A stretch of 64,000 bases of DNA from Plectrocnemia conspersa (GCA_009617715.1 VTFK01000328.1:310001-374000); one strand, 5' to 3'. Positions 34,060 through 47,339 are shown, counted from the stretch's first letter. The notes: a model not told the origin generated them from the sequence alone. Program-made: numbers and translations.

Positions 34060-34330
34060 AAAAAAATCAATTTTTCGAGGCCTTCAAGGCGCTGGAAGCG
34101 ATAGCAGCTGTAGCTCTATCAGACACATCAAAGCTATCACAAATTAAAATAGTAGACGTTACTTCAACCTCATTTGAGATGTAGAAAGAACTGAAGACAA
34201 ATCAATTTCACTTCTTTGCTGCAAAGATTTACGAGTAATTTTTATGTGGAATGAGCGAAGAGCTGCAAAATAATGTACTCTTATCAAAATATAATGTATA
34301 AAATCACTCACATCAAGAAAGGTGGTCTTT
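34060..34330 (-). pseudogene. Relic of an unnamed mobile-element-associated protein
   Basis: The minus-strand reading contains ICDSFDVSDRATAAIASSAL (about 34085-34150), preceded by stop-broken sequence. From memory, a CDR..VSDRA.AAIA...L stretch recurs in uncharacterised, repetitive invertebrate proteins. I cannot name the family, and the assignment is tentative. Confidence 0.4.
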
Positions 34331-36599
34331 TATAATTTCAAATATGTTTGCAAAAGGTAAAACCCCCAATTTTTGCGCAAACTCAAAATGTTTTTAAATA
34401 TAATTTACCTATCATATGCAACAAAAATAAAGTACTTTGATGCTATTGAAAGTCAATAAAAAAAATCCAAACCAGATACCACATCTGTGCAATGAAGCAT
34501 ATTTTTATCCATTTCATAATCAAAGTTAAGTGATGTTTTTTTGTAAAATCATGAAATGATATTTTTGGACGCAAAATAATAATCTATTAGCGTCGTCGTT
34601 AGTGGTCGTCGGCATCAAGATATTTTAATTATGAATAACTTTATTTGTGTCATTAATATTTAAAAAAAAACAATAATAAAGAAAGATTAAAAACTTGTAG
34701 TAATAAATTTAGATCGCATTTTGAGAATAATAACAAAGAGTTAAAAAATATATTTTATGTGAAAAACCAAGTTTAATACTTTTTGAGAATTGATGCTTGA
34801 CAAATTTTATTTCAACCTATTTAAAAGCAGTCTATATAATAATAATCTATAATGCAATACTACATAACCACTGTTTTAAACGTATTTTTATATCGTAGAA
34901 CTCAGATCTAATAGGCTTGCTAATTATTACCAGAAAAAGCATATTATTAAGAAAAAAAAAAAAAAATTCTAGGATGAAGTAACACAAGTAATTCAGATTA
35001 TTATAAACTCCAAGTCGATCAAAATAAAGCGATACTAATATAAAACAAACATTTCTATACTAACAATATAAAACTTTAATTTAGATTCTCAATACTAACA
35101 ATTAAAGAACATTGACATAATCGTGCCAAAAAATACAACAATAATATTACGCAAGACCATATCAATCTTTACAGGACAAAAACTCTTATTAAATCACAAA
35201 AAATAGGCAATTAAATAAACTTATTCACAGATCTATTATTTATATATAATTTACTTATGGTACACACTGTACCTGTTTCACATGTTGGGACCACAACCTT
35301 TAAAAAAAACACCCAAGAATTCAATGCCAAAAGAACTAATGTTTCGCTCTATCCTTGTAAATATTATTTAGTTAATGATTCACATCAATGGTTCTCAACA
35401 TATTTTGAATCGCACCGAATTTATTGTTATTGTTTTTTATTACTTTGATACATGAAAGACTAAAAATATTTATGTATGAACTTTACAATTACATACATAT
35501 TTAAATACTTGATGTTTGGCTATCGTATGATATTTCTCGAAGCAATTTTTCATTTGAAAAGGTAATTTTGAATTACAGTTAATTAAATGAGGAACATAAA
35601 AACCAAATTTTGCCTAATAGGAGAGCGCAAAAAACAATTATCACTTCTCAGAAGTCAAAAATTCACGTCAAAAGTAATAAAATCGCACGTTACCAAGCGT
35701 TCATAAGTAGTCATGAAACTTATGTATCAAACAAGTGTTAATCCTAAATCCTTGTGCTTTTAACTACCTGCTTTTAATGTAGCTGTGAATTTAGCGAATA
35801 TGAAACTATTACTTATTTTTAAAATTTGCAAAATATTCATATATTTTTTTAACAAAAAAGCATTTAACGAAAAATTCATGAAAAAACCTTAACATATTAA
35901 GAAAAATAAAAAATCCTAATTTTACATAAATTTCAAAAACACTAACTGCAACGAATTGCATGCAATAAAAAATGTATACTACAATTTCTTATTTTTTACT
36001 GTTATCTAACGATATGATGGATGCCTTTGTCATTGCAATGATTAAGTGAAATATTAAAAAAAAATATTGAATCTGTTGATGCATTCTTCTAAATTATTTT
36101 AAAAGTGATTTGAAAATAAAATACATCGATTATAAAAGTTCTTCCTCGCAATATGAAAGCCACGTACGACAGTTTGTATCATGCTTATTTTCAACGTAAA
36201 ACTTTTAGCAGCTATGTTTATAAAAATAATTTGCATATTGTTGCTGCTTATGGGTTAACAGAGTAATACAAAAGCATTATTAAAGAAAAATATAGCCTCA
36301 AAGGAGCAAATTCGCACATAGGAAAGAGCATATAAAATTTAATCCACTTGTAACGGCAGAAAGAATTTTATTGCCACCTCTAAAGATAAAACCTGGTCTT
36401 ATAAATAAATTTGTTTGGACGTTAGTTAAAAATAGTTCTGGACCTTAATATCTCAAAATAAAATTTTCTAGAATAAAAGAAATATATTTGTGAGTAAATC
36501 GCATAAAAAATAGACCAATAAACATGGACAAGCTTTACAGAGGTATTTATGGATTGTCACCGCTTTATAAGGAATTGATCCACAAACCAGTTATAATAT
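34331..36599. other. AT-rich sequence, nothing recognised
   Basis: A run of about 15 A lies at 34952-34966. No coding frame that I can support; the 63-codon frame at 35257-35448 has no recognised domain. Confidence 0.4.
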
Positions 36600-36945
36600 G
36601 CTATGATTTAGTAGAACTCTTCTTTCCTGAACATTACATCCACGGCGAGCAACATCCGTAAACGGGCGAAGTCGTCATAAATTCGGCGAATACAGTCCGA
36701 TTGCATAAGCATTCGTTACTTTCGTTGAAATTATAATAGCACCGTAGACGATTTACGAGCGAAGGCTCCGGATTCGATATGAATATTCTCCGAATTTATA
36801 GCCTCCCATTAACGATTCCACACGTGCAAATACATGGCTCACACGTGTGTGCGGCAACTTGCCGTTTTTAGTGTAGCAGAAGCATCCGCCATTGCGACCG
36901 AAAGGTCAGGAAATGTTCGGTTGGATATCCCTGGACTTTACGGAC
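36600..36945. other. GC-richer island, candidate conserved non-coding element
   Basis: It contains CACACGTG-type words (CCACACGTGCAAATACATGG, CACACGTGTGTG), AGCATCCGCCATTGCGACC and TTGCATAAGCATTCG. There is no significant reading frame and no mobile-element motif. Confidence 0.4.
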
Positions 36946-37178
36946 AGAAAAACCAATTTTTATATATGTGACTTGATACAAAAACATCAATTTTTGATCA
37001 AATATTTTTTTTCCTAATAAATTCGAATTTAAAAAGTTTCCTACTTATGTTTGTCATATCTGTCGTAAAAACAGTTAAATGTTAATGTTGATGTTAAAAT
37101 TTTTAAAATATTTACTACCACTGCTCTTTTTATAATGCTGCATAAAGGCGAGTTCATGCTTAATATTTAAGGTTTTAA

Positions 37179-37685
37179 CCCTTTGGGCGGTATCGCCGTA
37201 CATGTACGGCGGTCAAACTTTTACTGTTTTAAGTTGCCACAGATAGTTATATATGTACATATATAACTGAAGAAATAATAAATAAAAACGTTATATAATA
37301 TTTTTTTTGAATTTGATTTAATGTAAATGATTTTTATAAATAATAATGCCAGTAAATTATAAATTACGAAATAAATAAAAATACTTAAAACTATTTTATA
37401 TTAATTTTATAAAATATTGAAAGCCTATGAATTGCCAAAAAAATACATTGAAGCTGAATAATATATAAACATTTTCAAAATAAATAAACAAAATTGAATA
37501 ATTGAAAGGTGTTCCATTAAATTATTTAAACATATTAACAGTAAGATAAATCAAAGCAAAAACACGTTAGGAATTACTGATTTTTTTCTATAATTTAGTA
37601 TAAACGCAATATAAAATAATAATTAAAAATTAACAACAGAAATAATTATAGAAAAATACGTGAAATTAACTCACTACTCAAATGG
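37179..37685. mobile_element. piggyBac-type MITE, copy 2 (507 bp)
   Basis: Flanked by TTAA on both sides (37175-37178 and 37686-37689), the piggyBac target duplication. Ends read inward are CCCTTTGGGCGG on the left and CCATTTGAGTAG on the right. A subterminal perfect palindrome, CGCCGTACATGTACGGCG, lies at 37194-37211. The interior is AT-rich and non-coding, and alignable with 4007-4488. Mobilisation in trans by a piggyBac-type transposase is inferred from the TTAA and CCY termini. Confidence 0.8.
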
Positions 37686-37689
37686 TTAA

Positions 37690-39229
37690 TAGGGTCTGTG
37701 AATGATTAAATATTTTTTACGAATTTTTAGCACTTAAATTCGTCTTATTTTTGCTTAATTAATAAAAAATACACTTAAATAGAAAACCCTTTCGAAGGTG
37801 ATCCGTGCCAGTTTTTTAAGAATATGCATACTTTACTTAAAGATCAATAATATTTGAATGACCAACATTTTTTTGCAATTTCCTACTACTCTAACCGGCC
37901 GGCGGTTTTATCTTTACTCTGGTGATCTAAAAACCCGATCCGATAAAAATAAATTAAGCATGGAAATCGACAGAATGCAAAACGATTTAAGGCTAGTTTA
38001 TTTTTGATATTTCAAAAAGGTTTTTTTATATGGTTTTTGTAAAGTAACAACAGCTGTTATTAACAATTGTCTCTCAATTATTATTGATAGCCAAAGGGGA
38101 TTCGATTTTTATTTTAAAACAATTGGAAAACATCAATTCTGAGCTAAGCTCAAAATTTCAATAGGCAATTATAATTAAATTGTACAATTGAAGAAACCAG
38201 ACATTGATGTCATTAATTAAATATTTGCAAAATCCAGAATATTTTACCAGTCTAAAAAATAATGAATTCCTTAGGAATTCTTCAAAAGCACAAATATGAA
38301 AAATGGGGAAAGTAACTATTTGCAAATTATTTATTAGCTCGATGAATTCTAAGGACTCTCGCAATCCATTACACTATTATAATCCATTGAAAAAGTGTAA
38401 ATTCATCGTTGCTGCAGCAATTAGAGAAAGAAATTTATTTTAGCCTTATAAAGAGTAGTGTTAGAAAACCACGGTCCACGGTCGAAATATTTTTAACTGA
38501 AAAAAACTCGAGGATGTTTCATTCTACTTTAGATGGCATGTGTTTTTTAAATGATTATTTTAAGAATATAATGTAATAATGTATCTGCAATACATACATT
38601 TTTTCATTCATCAAAATTTCTCAAGAAATTTTAGATGAAAGTTGAGAATTCTTATTTCTCGATAAATATAAATCATCGAGAAATCAGAATGCCTAGCTAT
38701 GCTATAGGTATCTTAATTGCACGATTTTTTTCATCCATAAATAATAATTAGGTTAGCAAAATATAACAAAATATTAATTGATGAAGAAATCCTTAACAAA
38801 GTTGCTTTATAAACTTACTCTCAAAATTAATTAGCATTCATATAAAACCCTAGATAAGAACACCCAGAATTAGATATCGCCAAGTGTAATAAAATATAAG
38901 ATTTATGCGCTATTATCGCGTTTAAACTAACTATTGTCTTTATTTATCTGTGTGTAAAACAGTGCATTATATGGTTCGCAATAAAACCACATACGTGCTA
39001 AATCTACAAAGTACATAAGGGGATGGGAAATAACCATACGGTTAAATCAGTCAGAATAAATCCGTTTACTATGCGTTAAACCCACTTGCAATAGACGTAT
39101 AAAAGGGTTTGCAAGAACAAACTGAACTACGCATATTAATATTGTATTTTTTAAATTTTATTTAATTTAAATTTTAAAATACAAAAGTTAATATGCGAAA
39201 TAGAGATAATATATCTGTGGTAAACTTAC
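37690..39229. other. AT-rich, presumed intron downstream of the exon at 39230-39546
   Basis: In the minus sense this is the start of the intron after the exon's GTAAGT donor. No further exon is recognised. Two small hairpins lie at 38615-38696: AAAATTTCT and AGAAATTTT separated by CA, and a 16-bp arm pair with one mismatch at 38651-38693. Confidence 0.4.
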
Positions 39230-39335
39230 CATTTTTCATGTAGTATCCAGCATTGTGTTGCGGCCCGGAAGCACCCGGTTGGCCACCTCTGAGCTGGTCC
39301 TCGGGCCCCGAAGACCCACCCTCCGTGCTCGACAT
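39230..39335 (-). CDS. First coding exon, gene not identified
   Basis: 35 codons plus one base (phase 1 donor) beginning MSSTEGGSSGPEDQLRGG and ending in GYYMKN, rich in Gly, Ser, Pro and Gln. The GC-rich, codon-balanced sequence contrasts sharply with the AT-rich surroundings. No signal peptide is visible. The composition suits the disordered N-terminus of a nuclear or RNA-binding regulator, but nothing here identifies the family. The start is chosen because it is the first ATG after an in-frame stop and is directly followed by the non-random peptide. Later exons lie outside this window or were too short to recognise. Confidence 0.75.
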
Positions 39336-39546
39336 GACCTCCACGGTGAAAGCGATTTTTCTTATAGCTTCGACACGGAATTAATCAAACTTACACCTTT
39401 CTTTGCATCACTTCACTTTTGGGTCTTGGTTTATTTCATTTTTTCGCAAAATAATTTGATTACTTTTCACACCACACACTATTTTTTAGATATGCAAAGA
39501 TTTTTTTATTGAATATTATCACAGAGACACTCGCGCAATAACGATT
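39230..39546 (-). other. Exon (5'UTR plus start of coding) of a minus-strand gene
   Basis: On the minus strand a long T run followed by TTTCAG (acceptor, 39547-39552) precedes the exon, and a GTAAGT donor (39224-39229) follows it. The first 211 bases are UTR with an in-frame TAA at about 39372. Translation can start at the ATG at 39335. Because an acceptor precedes the UTR, at least one further upstream non-coding exon is expected to the right in this window or beyond it. Neighbouring sequence for tens of kb shows no other gene, so long introns are likely. Confidence 0.75.
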
Positions 39547-39904
39547 CTGAAACAAAAAAAAAATATATATAAAACTCAATTGTACTAATCGTTTGATATA
39601 TTTTTTATGAGAATACTAATTACTAATATATAATAAACATAAGTGTTGAGAATGACATTATCACGCTGCAGATTTATAAGTGCATATAATTATTTTTATT
39701 ATTAATTTAGAAAATGTATCCGTTCCCTCATATTTATAAACAATACAGAAACAATGTTTTTCATTGATTGTAATATTTTATTGTTAAAATGTAAGAATTA
39801 AAATAATTAATTAGGAACTGATCGCAACGTGCGAATACTTCATTGAAGCTTTTAAAAGTAATTAGTATTTTGTTATAAGTGTTTATATATTTATTAATAA
39901 AACT
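39547..39904. other. AT-rich, presumed intron upstream of the exon
   Basis: It starts with the acceptor and polypyrimidine tract of the exon (minus sense). The rest is AT-rich with no recognised feature. Confidence 0.5.
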
Positions 39905-40010
39905 AACTGTCGGTCTCTCGCGGTAAGGTACCGCAGCTAACGAGTGTACGAATACCGGACGCTCAGCTTTTTTAGTTTATTGCTGATTCGTTCTAATTTA
40001 ATTTATCTAG
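39905..40010 (+). repeat. Interspersed repeat, member 2
   Basis: Copy of the repeat at 20940-21065 in the opposite orientation, sharing CTGTCGGT, AAGGTACCGCAGC, GAGTGT and ATTCGTTCTAAT in the same order. Confidence 0.65.
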
Positions 40011-40419
40011 TTTTAGTAATAAATTTTGCTATATTATATAATAAAGTATAAATAAGATAAAAATTGCACATTTTTATTGTTATTTGCTGGTTGGTTTAGT
40101 TCAGCTAATAATTAAATATATATATTAAATTATTTTTTTAAGAACCGTACAAATTTAATTACATTCTTACTTTTTCGTACAATCAGAGCTAAATAAAAAA
40201 AAAAATTTTATAACTTTTAATAATTATTATTATCAGAATAAAAATATATATAAATAAAATAAATCAGAAGCAATAATATAATACATCCCGAAACATGCTC
40301 ATTTACGTTAAGATAAAAAAAAATGTGTTTGAAATAATAATTTTAAATTAAATAGTAGCTCTTTAACAAACTTTTCCTTCCTCTAAATTACAATGTAACT
40401 TCCTTTACTTGATATTATG

Positions 40420-40720
40420 TTATATAGTAACGAGCGTGGTCGCTTAAACGCTCCTTTAGCCGCCATAGTTGCACTTATGTGCATTCACCGTCAAGTGTGC
40501 TAATTATAATGTCAGCCATTTTGTTCTGAACGAGTCGTAATCGTGTAATATTTGTTCAAACTAAACGACAAGCGCTGACGCGTTACAATAGTAACCGGCT
40601 GTGTAAAAAATTAAATTGGCGCAGAAATATGCTCGGGATGATGGATATTTCAGCGTCTGAGCTGACGTTCAATTAATTCTGAATGAAAACAAGGGGAACC
40701 GTTTGAGAGAGGGATATATG
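40420..40720. other. GC-richer island, candidate conserved non-coding element
   Basis: Words such as GCTCCTTTAGCCGCCATAG, GACAAGCGCTGACGCG and GCGTCTGAGCTGACG stand out from the AT-rich background. There is no reading frame of note. It lies about 0.9-1.2 kb upstream of the exon in the gene's sense. Confidence 0.4.
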
Positions 40721-43700
40721 TTTTTGTATAAATAAAAATAAAAACGCGGGACGCACATGACGTCGGGGATTATTTATTGTTACTATTCTGGACGTTTAAC
40801 AGGGTGGATAGAAATAGAAACGTAAACGCTCATTGTTGTGCCGAACAAGAGGAATTTTACATATATTTTAAAACTAGCAACCCTGCAGACGGATTTATGG
40901 ACTTTTTAATAAATGAAAGTAAATCAGATTCGTTAAAGATGTATGATTTGTGGGGTATAAATATATTATCGCCATCATTAAAATACTAATGTATTAATTT
41001 AAATAATTATATTTAATAATACAATGCTAAAAGTAATCACCCACCACAGATTGCTAATAATTTCAATATGATCCTTAACATGACCCAACTGTCGCTATAT
41101 AATTAAAATCGACTTTGATTACAATCTGAACGTCAAGTCAACTCCCACATCCTTATATAAATTTTGACATTTTTGCCATTTTGTCTAATAAACGATTTTT
41201 TTGTGTTTCACATAACAAGCAATGATAATCATTCTTTTTTAATGTATTTTGTAGATATTTTTATTAAAAATAACGCAAGACAATAGCGTATTCCTCAATT
41301 GCTGACTAAAAAATGCTTGCGACGATTAATATAATGATTATTGTACAAGGTGTGACAATAAAGCCGTCACGAACCACTTCTCATTTATTTATTTTTTAAT
41401 AACATAATAAATGTTAGTGTAAGACTATTATTATAGAATTACATCATAAAGAAAGTCTCCACTTTTATGATGCAATAACACATGCAAGAGAATGAGATAA
41501 CTAATACGTCCATTCATAAAATTTGACGTATTTTACTAACGCTAACAAAAAATATAAATAACATCTGCTCTTTTAACTACTGTTGTATAAACAACACTTG
41601 CTATTTAATAGTTATTTAAATGTAAAAGACTATAACAATTTCGCGTTGATCTAAATATGCGAACAGCATGGGCAATTCTCACAAAACAGATCATTTATGA
41701 TATTCTAGAATTGAAATAAATAAGTACAGCTGTACTTAAAAAAACGCACACAAGTAATAGCTTTTAAAACAGCCTCAAAGCAATAGCTTTTAAGTTGCGA
41801 TTCGCAAAACTTAGGGTTCAGCACAAAGTTTAGTAGAGTGAGTTCTCGACTTAGATAACATACAAAAAATACGAATTAGTCAAACTTCTTTGAACAATAA
41901 AATTGCATATTAAATATATTAATTAATTAATTATATTAAAGTATCTAAATAAAGGTTACCACTTATATAATACTCTGTGGAAATTCGGTTCAGAATTGCA
42001 AAATTAAAGCACAGTGAAAACATTAAAGCCCTTGGTTCATATATGTATTTTAAAAACACTACTACTTTTATATGGAAACGTAATCGTAAATAATGGCTAC
42101 CTAAATGTTTTTTTTCAAGACTGGTTAGTTATAATTTTATGTACATATGTTAGAGGTTATACATTTTTTTTAACCTACATCATAAAATTGTATTGTTGGT
42201 ATATAATGCACTAAGTCATCAGTGTGACTATAATGAAAACCTAAAAACAATATTGCTTTATTTTAATACAACCTTTGTTATTTGACCAATGTATGTTTAA
42301 CATAAATTTTATAGATATTATTAATTGTTCCGACAATAGTATGATATATAAGAATCTGTTCTAATATTTTTATTATCAAATTGTATTTTTAATATATATG
42401 TAATATAGAAAAGTTGAAGAATGTTATTAGCAAACTAGTAAAAATAATTAGATATAAATTTAGAAGAAGACGATTCTGTGTTTAGCAGAATTTATTTTTG
42501 CAAAAAAATTTTAATAAAACTAGAGGATCAAATAAATAATACTATTTTAGATGTACAACAGCAAGAAAATAAGCAACTACAGATTTTTTTACTAATAATA
42601 TTCCAATAAAAAATAGCATTTTTTTTACTCGAATATTAAAAAAAATCCTTTTACCTATATATGATTAATAATAATTAGCGAGTGGCAAAAGCAGTATATA
42701 AATCTATACATTAATTCATAAAACTGTGGGTGCTTTGACGATCTACACAATTGGTTATAATTTAAATGTCATTCTAACAACCGTTTTGAACAATCAAAAA
42801 TTAGGCCACACAATTGTGTTAATAATTGAAAATATTTCACGGAACACCTAATAGGATTATCATCCCAGACGTTAAACAGCCATAAGTACTGCTGAAAAAA
42901 ACAATCTTTGTTTGGAAAGGACAATAGGACTAAACAATATATTCTACCCTGTGAAAAATATTATTGTTTTTTCAGCCTTTGGTTACTGATCGCTTGAGTG
43001 AGAATCTGATCCGTTTTTTTTTCAAGGCGTAAACAGATTTAATTTGTGTGTACATGCGATTTGTCAGGTCTCGAACCAGCATTATAATATATGTAACCCT
43101 TGTTCACAGAGAGAAAAAGAGAGTCGCAACAGTATGAACGTCACGTCAGCATAAACGAGCTAGGACACTACATGGACACAAGATACAATAGCGAATCGTG
43201 CATCACGAGAGCACGTCCTTGCTGCTCCACTAACAGCCGACAATAATACAACTTGACACGCCAGCCTAACATTTCAACTCCACCGCCTAATATATTTATG
43301 TATGTATGTTGATAAAATATATTTTCTGGAGTCTGTTTTGAAAGAAGAATCACATCCTTCGGCCTCAAAACTTTAAAAAGGCAAACACTACATATGTACA
43401 TTAAAGTACAAACTACACATTGTAATAAGTAGATAGTTTGTAGTTAAAGTGTATGTATATTAATAAAAAAATTCTTTAAAATTAGCAAAAATGGCTCCAA
43501 AAACATTAACATGAATCATTAGAACAAATTAATATTTCAACGCTATACATTTTTTTTTAAAAATAATTCATGTCGTTTCACAAATCATTTCGACAAAAAA
43601 TACACAAAAGAAACAATAGATTTTTACGACGTGTAGAAAGAAGCCCTTAATTTTAATTTTAAATTCCTTAAATCATGCATCAAATACGTGCTTCACTATA

Positions 43701-44735
43701 TGGTGAGAAATCTTGTTAACTAATTGAAAAAATCCCATTCTCAAACTCCACAATTTCCCGCATCGCAGAAAATATTAAGCAGTAATTTATTTCAAGGCTT
43801 ATGTTATGTAATGAGTTTTCTTAATATTTATATGAGACAACAAACGTTGCTTTTTTTTGATTTTATTGTTTTTTTGCTATAAATTACTATATTTATGTAT
43901 TTATATTTTTATTGAAAAATACATCTTGCCAAGTAAAAAGTCAGATGACAATATAAAACTATAAATTATATTTAACAATTTTATGAAGAGTCCAATAATA
44001 AGTTTTTGTAAGTTTCTTTGATGTATTTAGTGATGGTGCAAAAAGTAAAAATAAATGAAAGAAATAATAAAGAATACCACTAAAACATGTACTAGTTTTT
44101 ACCGTTCTGTTTTAGATGAAGCGGTAAAAATCATTAAATTTGATGAAATTTGATCAATAAATATATGTATAATAATACGCCATAATAATACCAGAAAAAG
44201 CAGTACTGGTAATAATATATATAAAAAAACTGTTGAAATATGAGACATGAGAGGAAATCTTCAACGAATGTGAATAAGTAGCAGTAGATTAAGGTATTTG
44301 ATCTGAAAATTCAGATCGAATACCTAAGAAAGAAGCAAAGAAATAACGATTTGACAACTGGATTTATTACAGCAAATTAAAAAAATAGTTCATTAAGTTT
44401 TATGTGGTTATTCATAAAAGAAAATCTGGAAAAAAACACTATATTTTTTAAATATGTTATTTTAGTAAAATCATATCGGAATATATTTTCACCAGTAGAT
44501 ATATATGTTTACCAGTAACAATATAAATTATCTGGCAGGTGCTACTAAAATGATTTCAATTTTTTTATACGTATTAATAATCATTATTTATTTATTTTTG
44601 CATGAAGCATAAGCTATAAAATAATTTTAAAAACAATAAATAAAACATAAATAACATGAAAGTAATAAAAATGCAAACTTGTTTTAATAAAGAATAATAC
44701 AGAAATATTTTAGGCGTAAATTTTTTCAGTCAAAC
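40721..44735. other. AT-rich sequence with minor moderately GC patches
   Basis: No gene is recognised. 41341-41360 (TGTACAAGGTGTGACAATAA) resembles a mariner-type terminus but has no partner. 43060-43290 is less AT-rich and has a 77-codon minus frame (43168-43401) of no recognised family. Other short frames (40777-40989, 42014-42214) look spurious. Confidence 0.4.
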
Positions 44736-45020
44736 ATTAGCCATCTCGTGTCAAACGCTTATGGTAATGAAGCCATGAAAAACTTGAGCTTGTTTAAACG
44801 GCGTAAGCGGTTTAGGGCGGTTTCGAAAATGTCACGAAATGATGGACGAAGCGGTTTTTGGAAATTGCGGAATTTTCGTATGATTGTTCAACCCCCTAGG
44901 ACGAGGGAACGAGTTTCTGTCTAAATCCGAAGGTTCTTTGTTGAGGATTAACTGAAACTGTTTACTTCCAGATGCAATCGAGACGAGATTATGTGCATTA
45001 GGCATAAGCTGCTCCCTTTA
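44736..45020. other. GC-richer island, candidate conserved non-coding element
   Basis: It includes AACGGCGTAAGCGGTTTAGG, AAATGATGGACGAAGCGG and CCCCCTAGGACGAGGG. No reading frame or mobile-element motif is seen. Confidence 0.4.
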
Positions 45021-47339
45021 ATTGGGTACTAGTTGAATTTGGATGTTCTGAAGTTTTATTATCATTTTAATATTTGTATTTGGATCATGAGGATTTATGA
45101 TCCGGAAAATAAAACCGTACATTTAAAAAATACCCATAAAAGTTCTACCCTTGAGTATGAAAGCTTTAGATTTGCGATTCAGATCTATATTCATAAATAT
45201 ATTAGCTATATGTAACAGAAACATTATTGTATATTTATTAAAAAAATAATATGTACATCTTAAAACATACTGAGACTATGTTTATATAACATATGTTATC
45301 ACAACATTAACGGCTCAAGAATATATAGTATAAAAAAATTATTAGTTTAATAGTGCATTGAATTTATGAATTCTTTAATATCATATATATGTACATAGGT
45401 GTAATATATTTTTTGGCGATCGTTAAAACATTCCCCATTAACATTCTCGACTCATGTTTCACCATTCATACCTATTTCCACGACACAAAAAGATTATTTA
45501 AAAATTATTTTCTCTCAATGGCTTATTTCAAAGCAGCTGAAAAGAGAAAAAAGAGCGTCGAAAGATGAAAGAGACATTCACACTCAAAACCGATCCTAAT
45601 TGGCGCACAAAATCGGTATGTTTGTATTATATATGTTTAGAAGCTTGAAAAAACACCAAAGCATATTACAACGTATTGATTTCACAAACCATCCAATATT
45701 AACACTTTATTTTTATTTTACATAGTTTTGAAATAAAACACGTTTATATTAATTTAGACAAGCATTAGTCGGGAATTTTGTATATTTTAGTTACTATTAT
45801 AATCTATATTTTTTAAAGCCTCTTTAGTACCTTTGTAGCTTGACGATTTTGTGATCGTCCATGCGTTAAAGTTAAGGTATCCGCACACAAAAAATTTTCA
45901 AAAGGCAAGGTGTACTACGAACGAAATTTTTCGCATTATCATTATTAATATCGAAAGATTATCCCTCAATAGATAGAGGCCTATCGAAAAGTATACGGCA
46001 GTATTCCCGCAGGATGACGAAGGGATCATCCCTTATCCAATTTCTAGCCGACCTTTATTTACTTTCACCGTGTGATCGGACGTTGGTTTGGTAATTTTGA
46101 AGCTATTCATCGACAGAAAAGTTAAAGTATACCATACATATAAACTTTTTACTTTTTAAAATACTTGAAAATGTAAACAACTGTATATGACATAAAAGTC
46201 AAAATTAAGAGTCGTTATTTTTATAATAATTCAGATTGACTTTTATATAACAGATATTAAATGCATCGTTTTACTTATATTTGTACAAAAATCTCTTTCT
46301 CCTATATTAATAAAATATCGACAAGAAGATTAGATTGAGTCGATTAAAACATATTAAGAGATTATTGAATATATTTATTAGAGCTTAATAATACTTAGTG
46401 TGAATATATAATATTCTATAAATTGGTTTAAAATACACCAGTGCTTCTCAACTACAGTATAAATATATGTTTAGTACTTTGAAAGTAGGTCCAACTTTGA
46501 AACTTGTATCGAACGCTACAAAACGCAACGATCGAAGACTTGGTAACCAACCTGTTATTTCTGCCTTGTGGCGTGACGCTATCTACCACCAAAAATACAG
46601 GGTGGTCCGTTAATATTTGATCAGCTGGAAAAGCTGATTAGTGGAAGAGTTTTCGTGGTGTGGTCGAAACCGATAATTGAATTTATAACTAAGCGACTGT
46701 CGAACGTACAGAGACACCGTGAAAATGGGTCGATCGAATCCCTGGATTATTAAACACTGATATAATCTTCTAACGCTATTTATATGTATTTTTTGAATAA
46801 AAAATAAATAAAATATACATTTTACTAAGTTTAAATATATTTTTTTTTTTCAACAACTTATTATAAAACTCAATCTGCGAATTTCCTATATCATATTTTC
46901 AGACACATTTGGCAAAAATTAAATAGTTTTAGTTTTTACGTTTTTTGTGAGTATTTTTTGTTATATATATGTTAAAATATTATTTCCATTTATATTTTTT
47001 TAAATTGCATTGATTTTTTAAAATTACTATAAAAATATATAAGGGTTTGAAACAATTAATTTATTGGTCAGACTAACGACTATTTGGTAAAAATATCAGA
47101 TTGATAAATTATTAATATTTATTGTTAATATTGTAGCTTGTAATGATAAAATAATATGTTTTGATTTATAGTCATTTATCAAATCTAATGAATCAAGTTG
47201 TATTTAATAATATCCTTATTTACCATTTAAATGTTATTTAATCCATTTAAATAATTAATCCGAAGTATTCCAAAATTGAGTCAAAGAGAAAAACGCGATG
47301 ACTTATTACATAGCCCAATAATATAATAAAGCTTGTAAA
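45021..47339. other. AT-rich sequence with two small GC-richer patches
   Basis: Patches at 45840-46110 (AGTATACGGCAGTATTCCCG, GGGATCATCCCTTATCC) and 46500-46750 (TGCCTTGTGGCGTGACGC, GGGTGGTCCGTTAATATT) may be further non-coding conserved elements or old repeats. A small hairpin, TCAGCT-GGAA-AGCTGA, lies at about 46621-46636. No gene is recognised. Confidence 0.35.

Noticed and set aside
36880..36935. Minus-strand ATGGCGGATGCTTCTGC start in the 36.6-36.9 kb GC island as an exon
   Set aside because: The frame closes after about 19 codons, and the following GCAAGT is a poor donor.
41341..41360. ACAAGGTGTGACAATAA as a mariner terminal repeat
   Set aside because: No inverted partner or transposase motif within the surrounding few kb.
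43067..43079. B-box-like GGTTCGAGACC on the minus strand
   Set aside because: No A box at the right spacing and no arms pair, so it is not a tRNA gene.
26278..46605. CAGGGTG-type words at 26280 (inverted) and 46598 as ends of one transposon
   Set aside because: 20 kb apart with no shared extension beyond the short word, so chance or unrelated relics.
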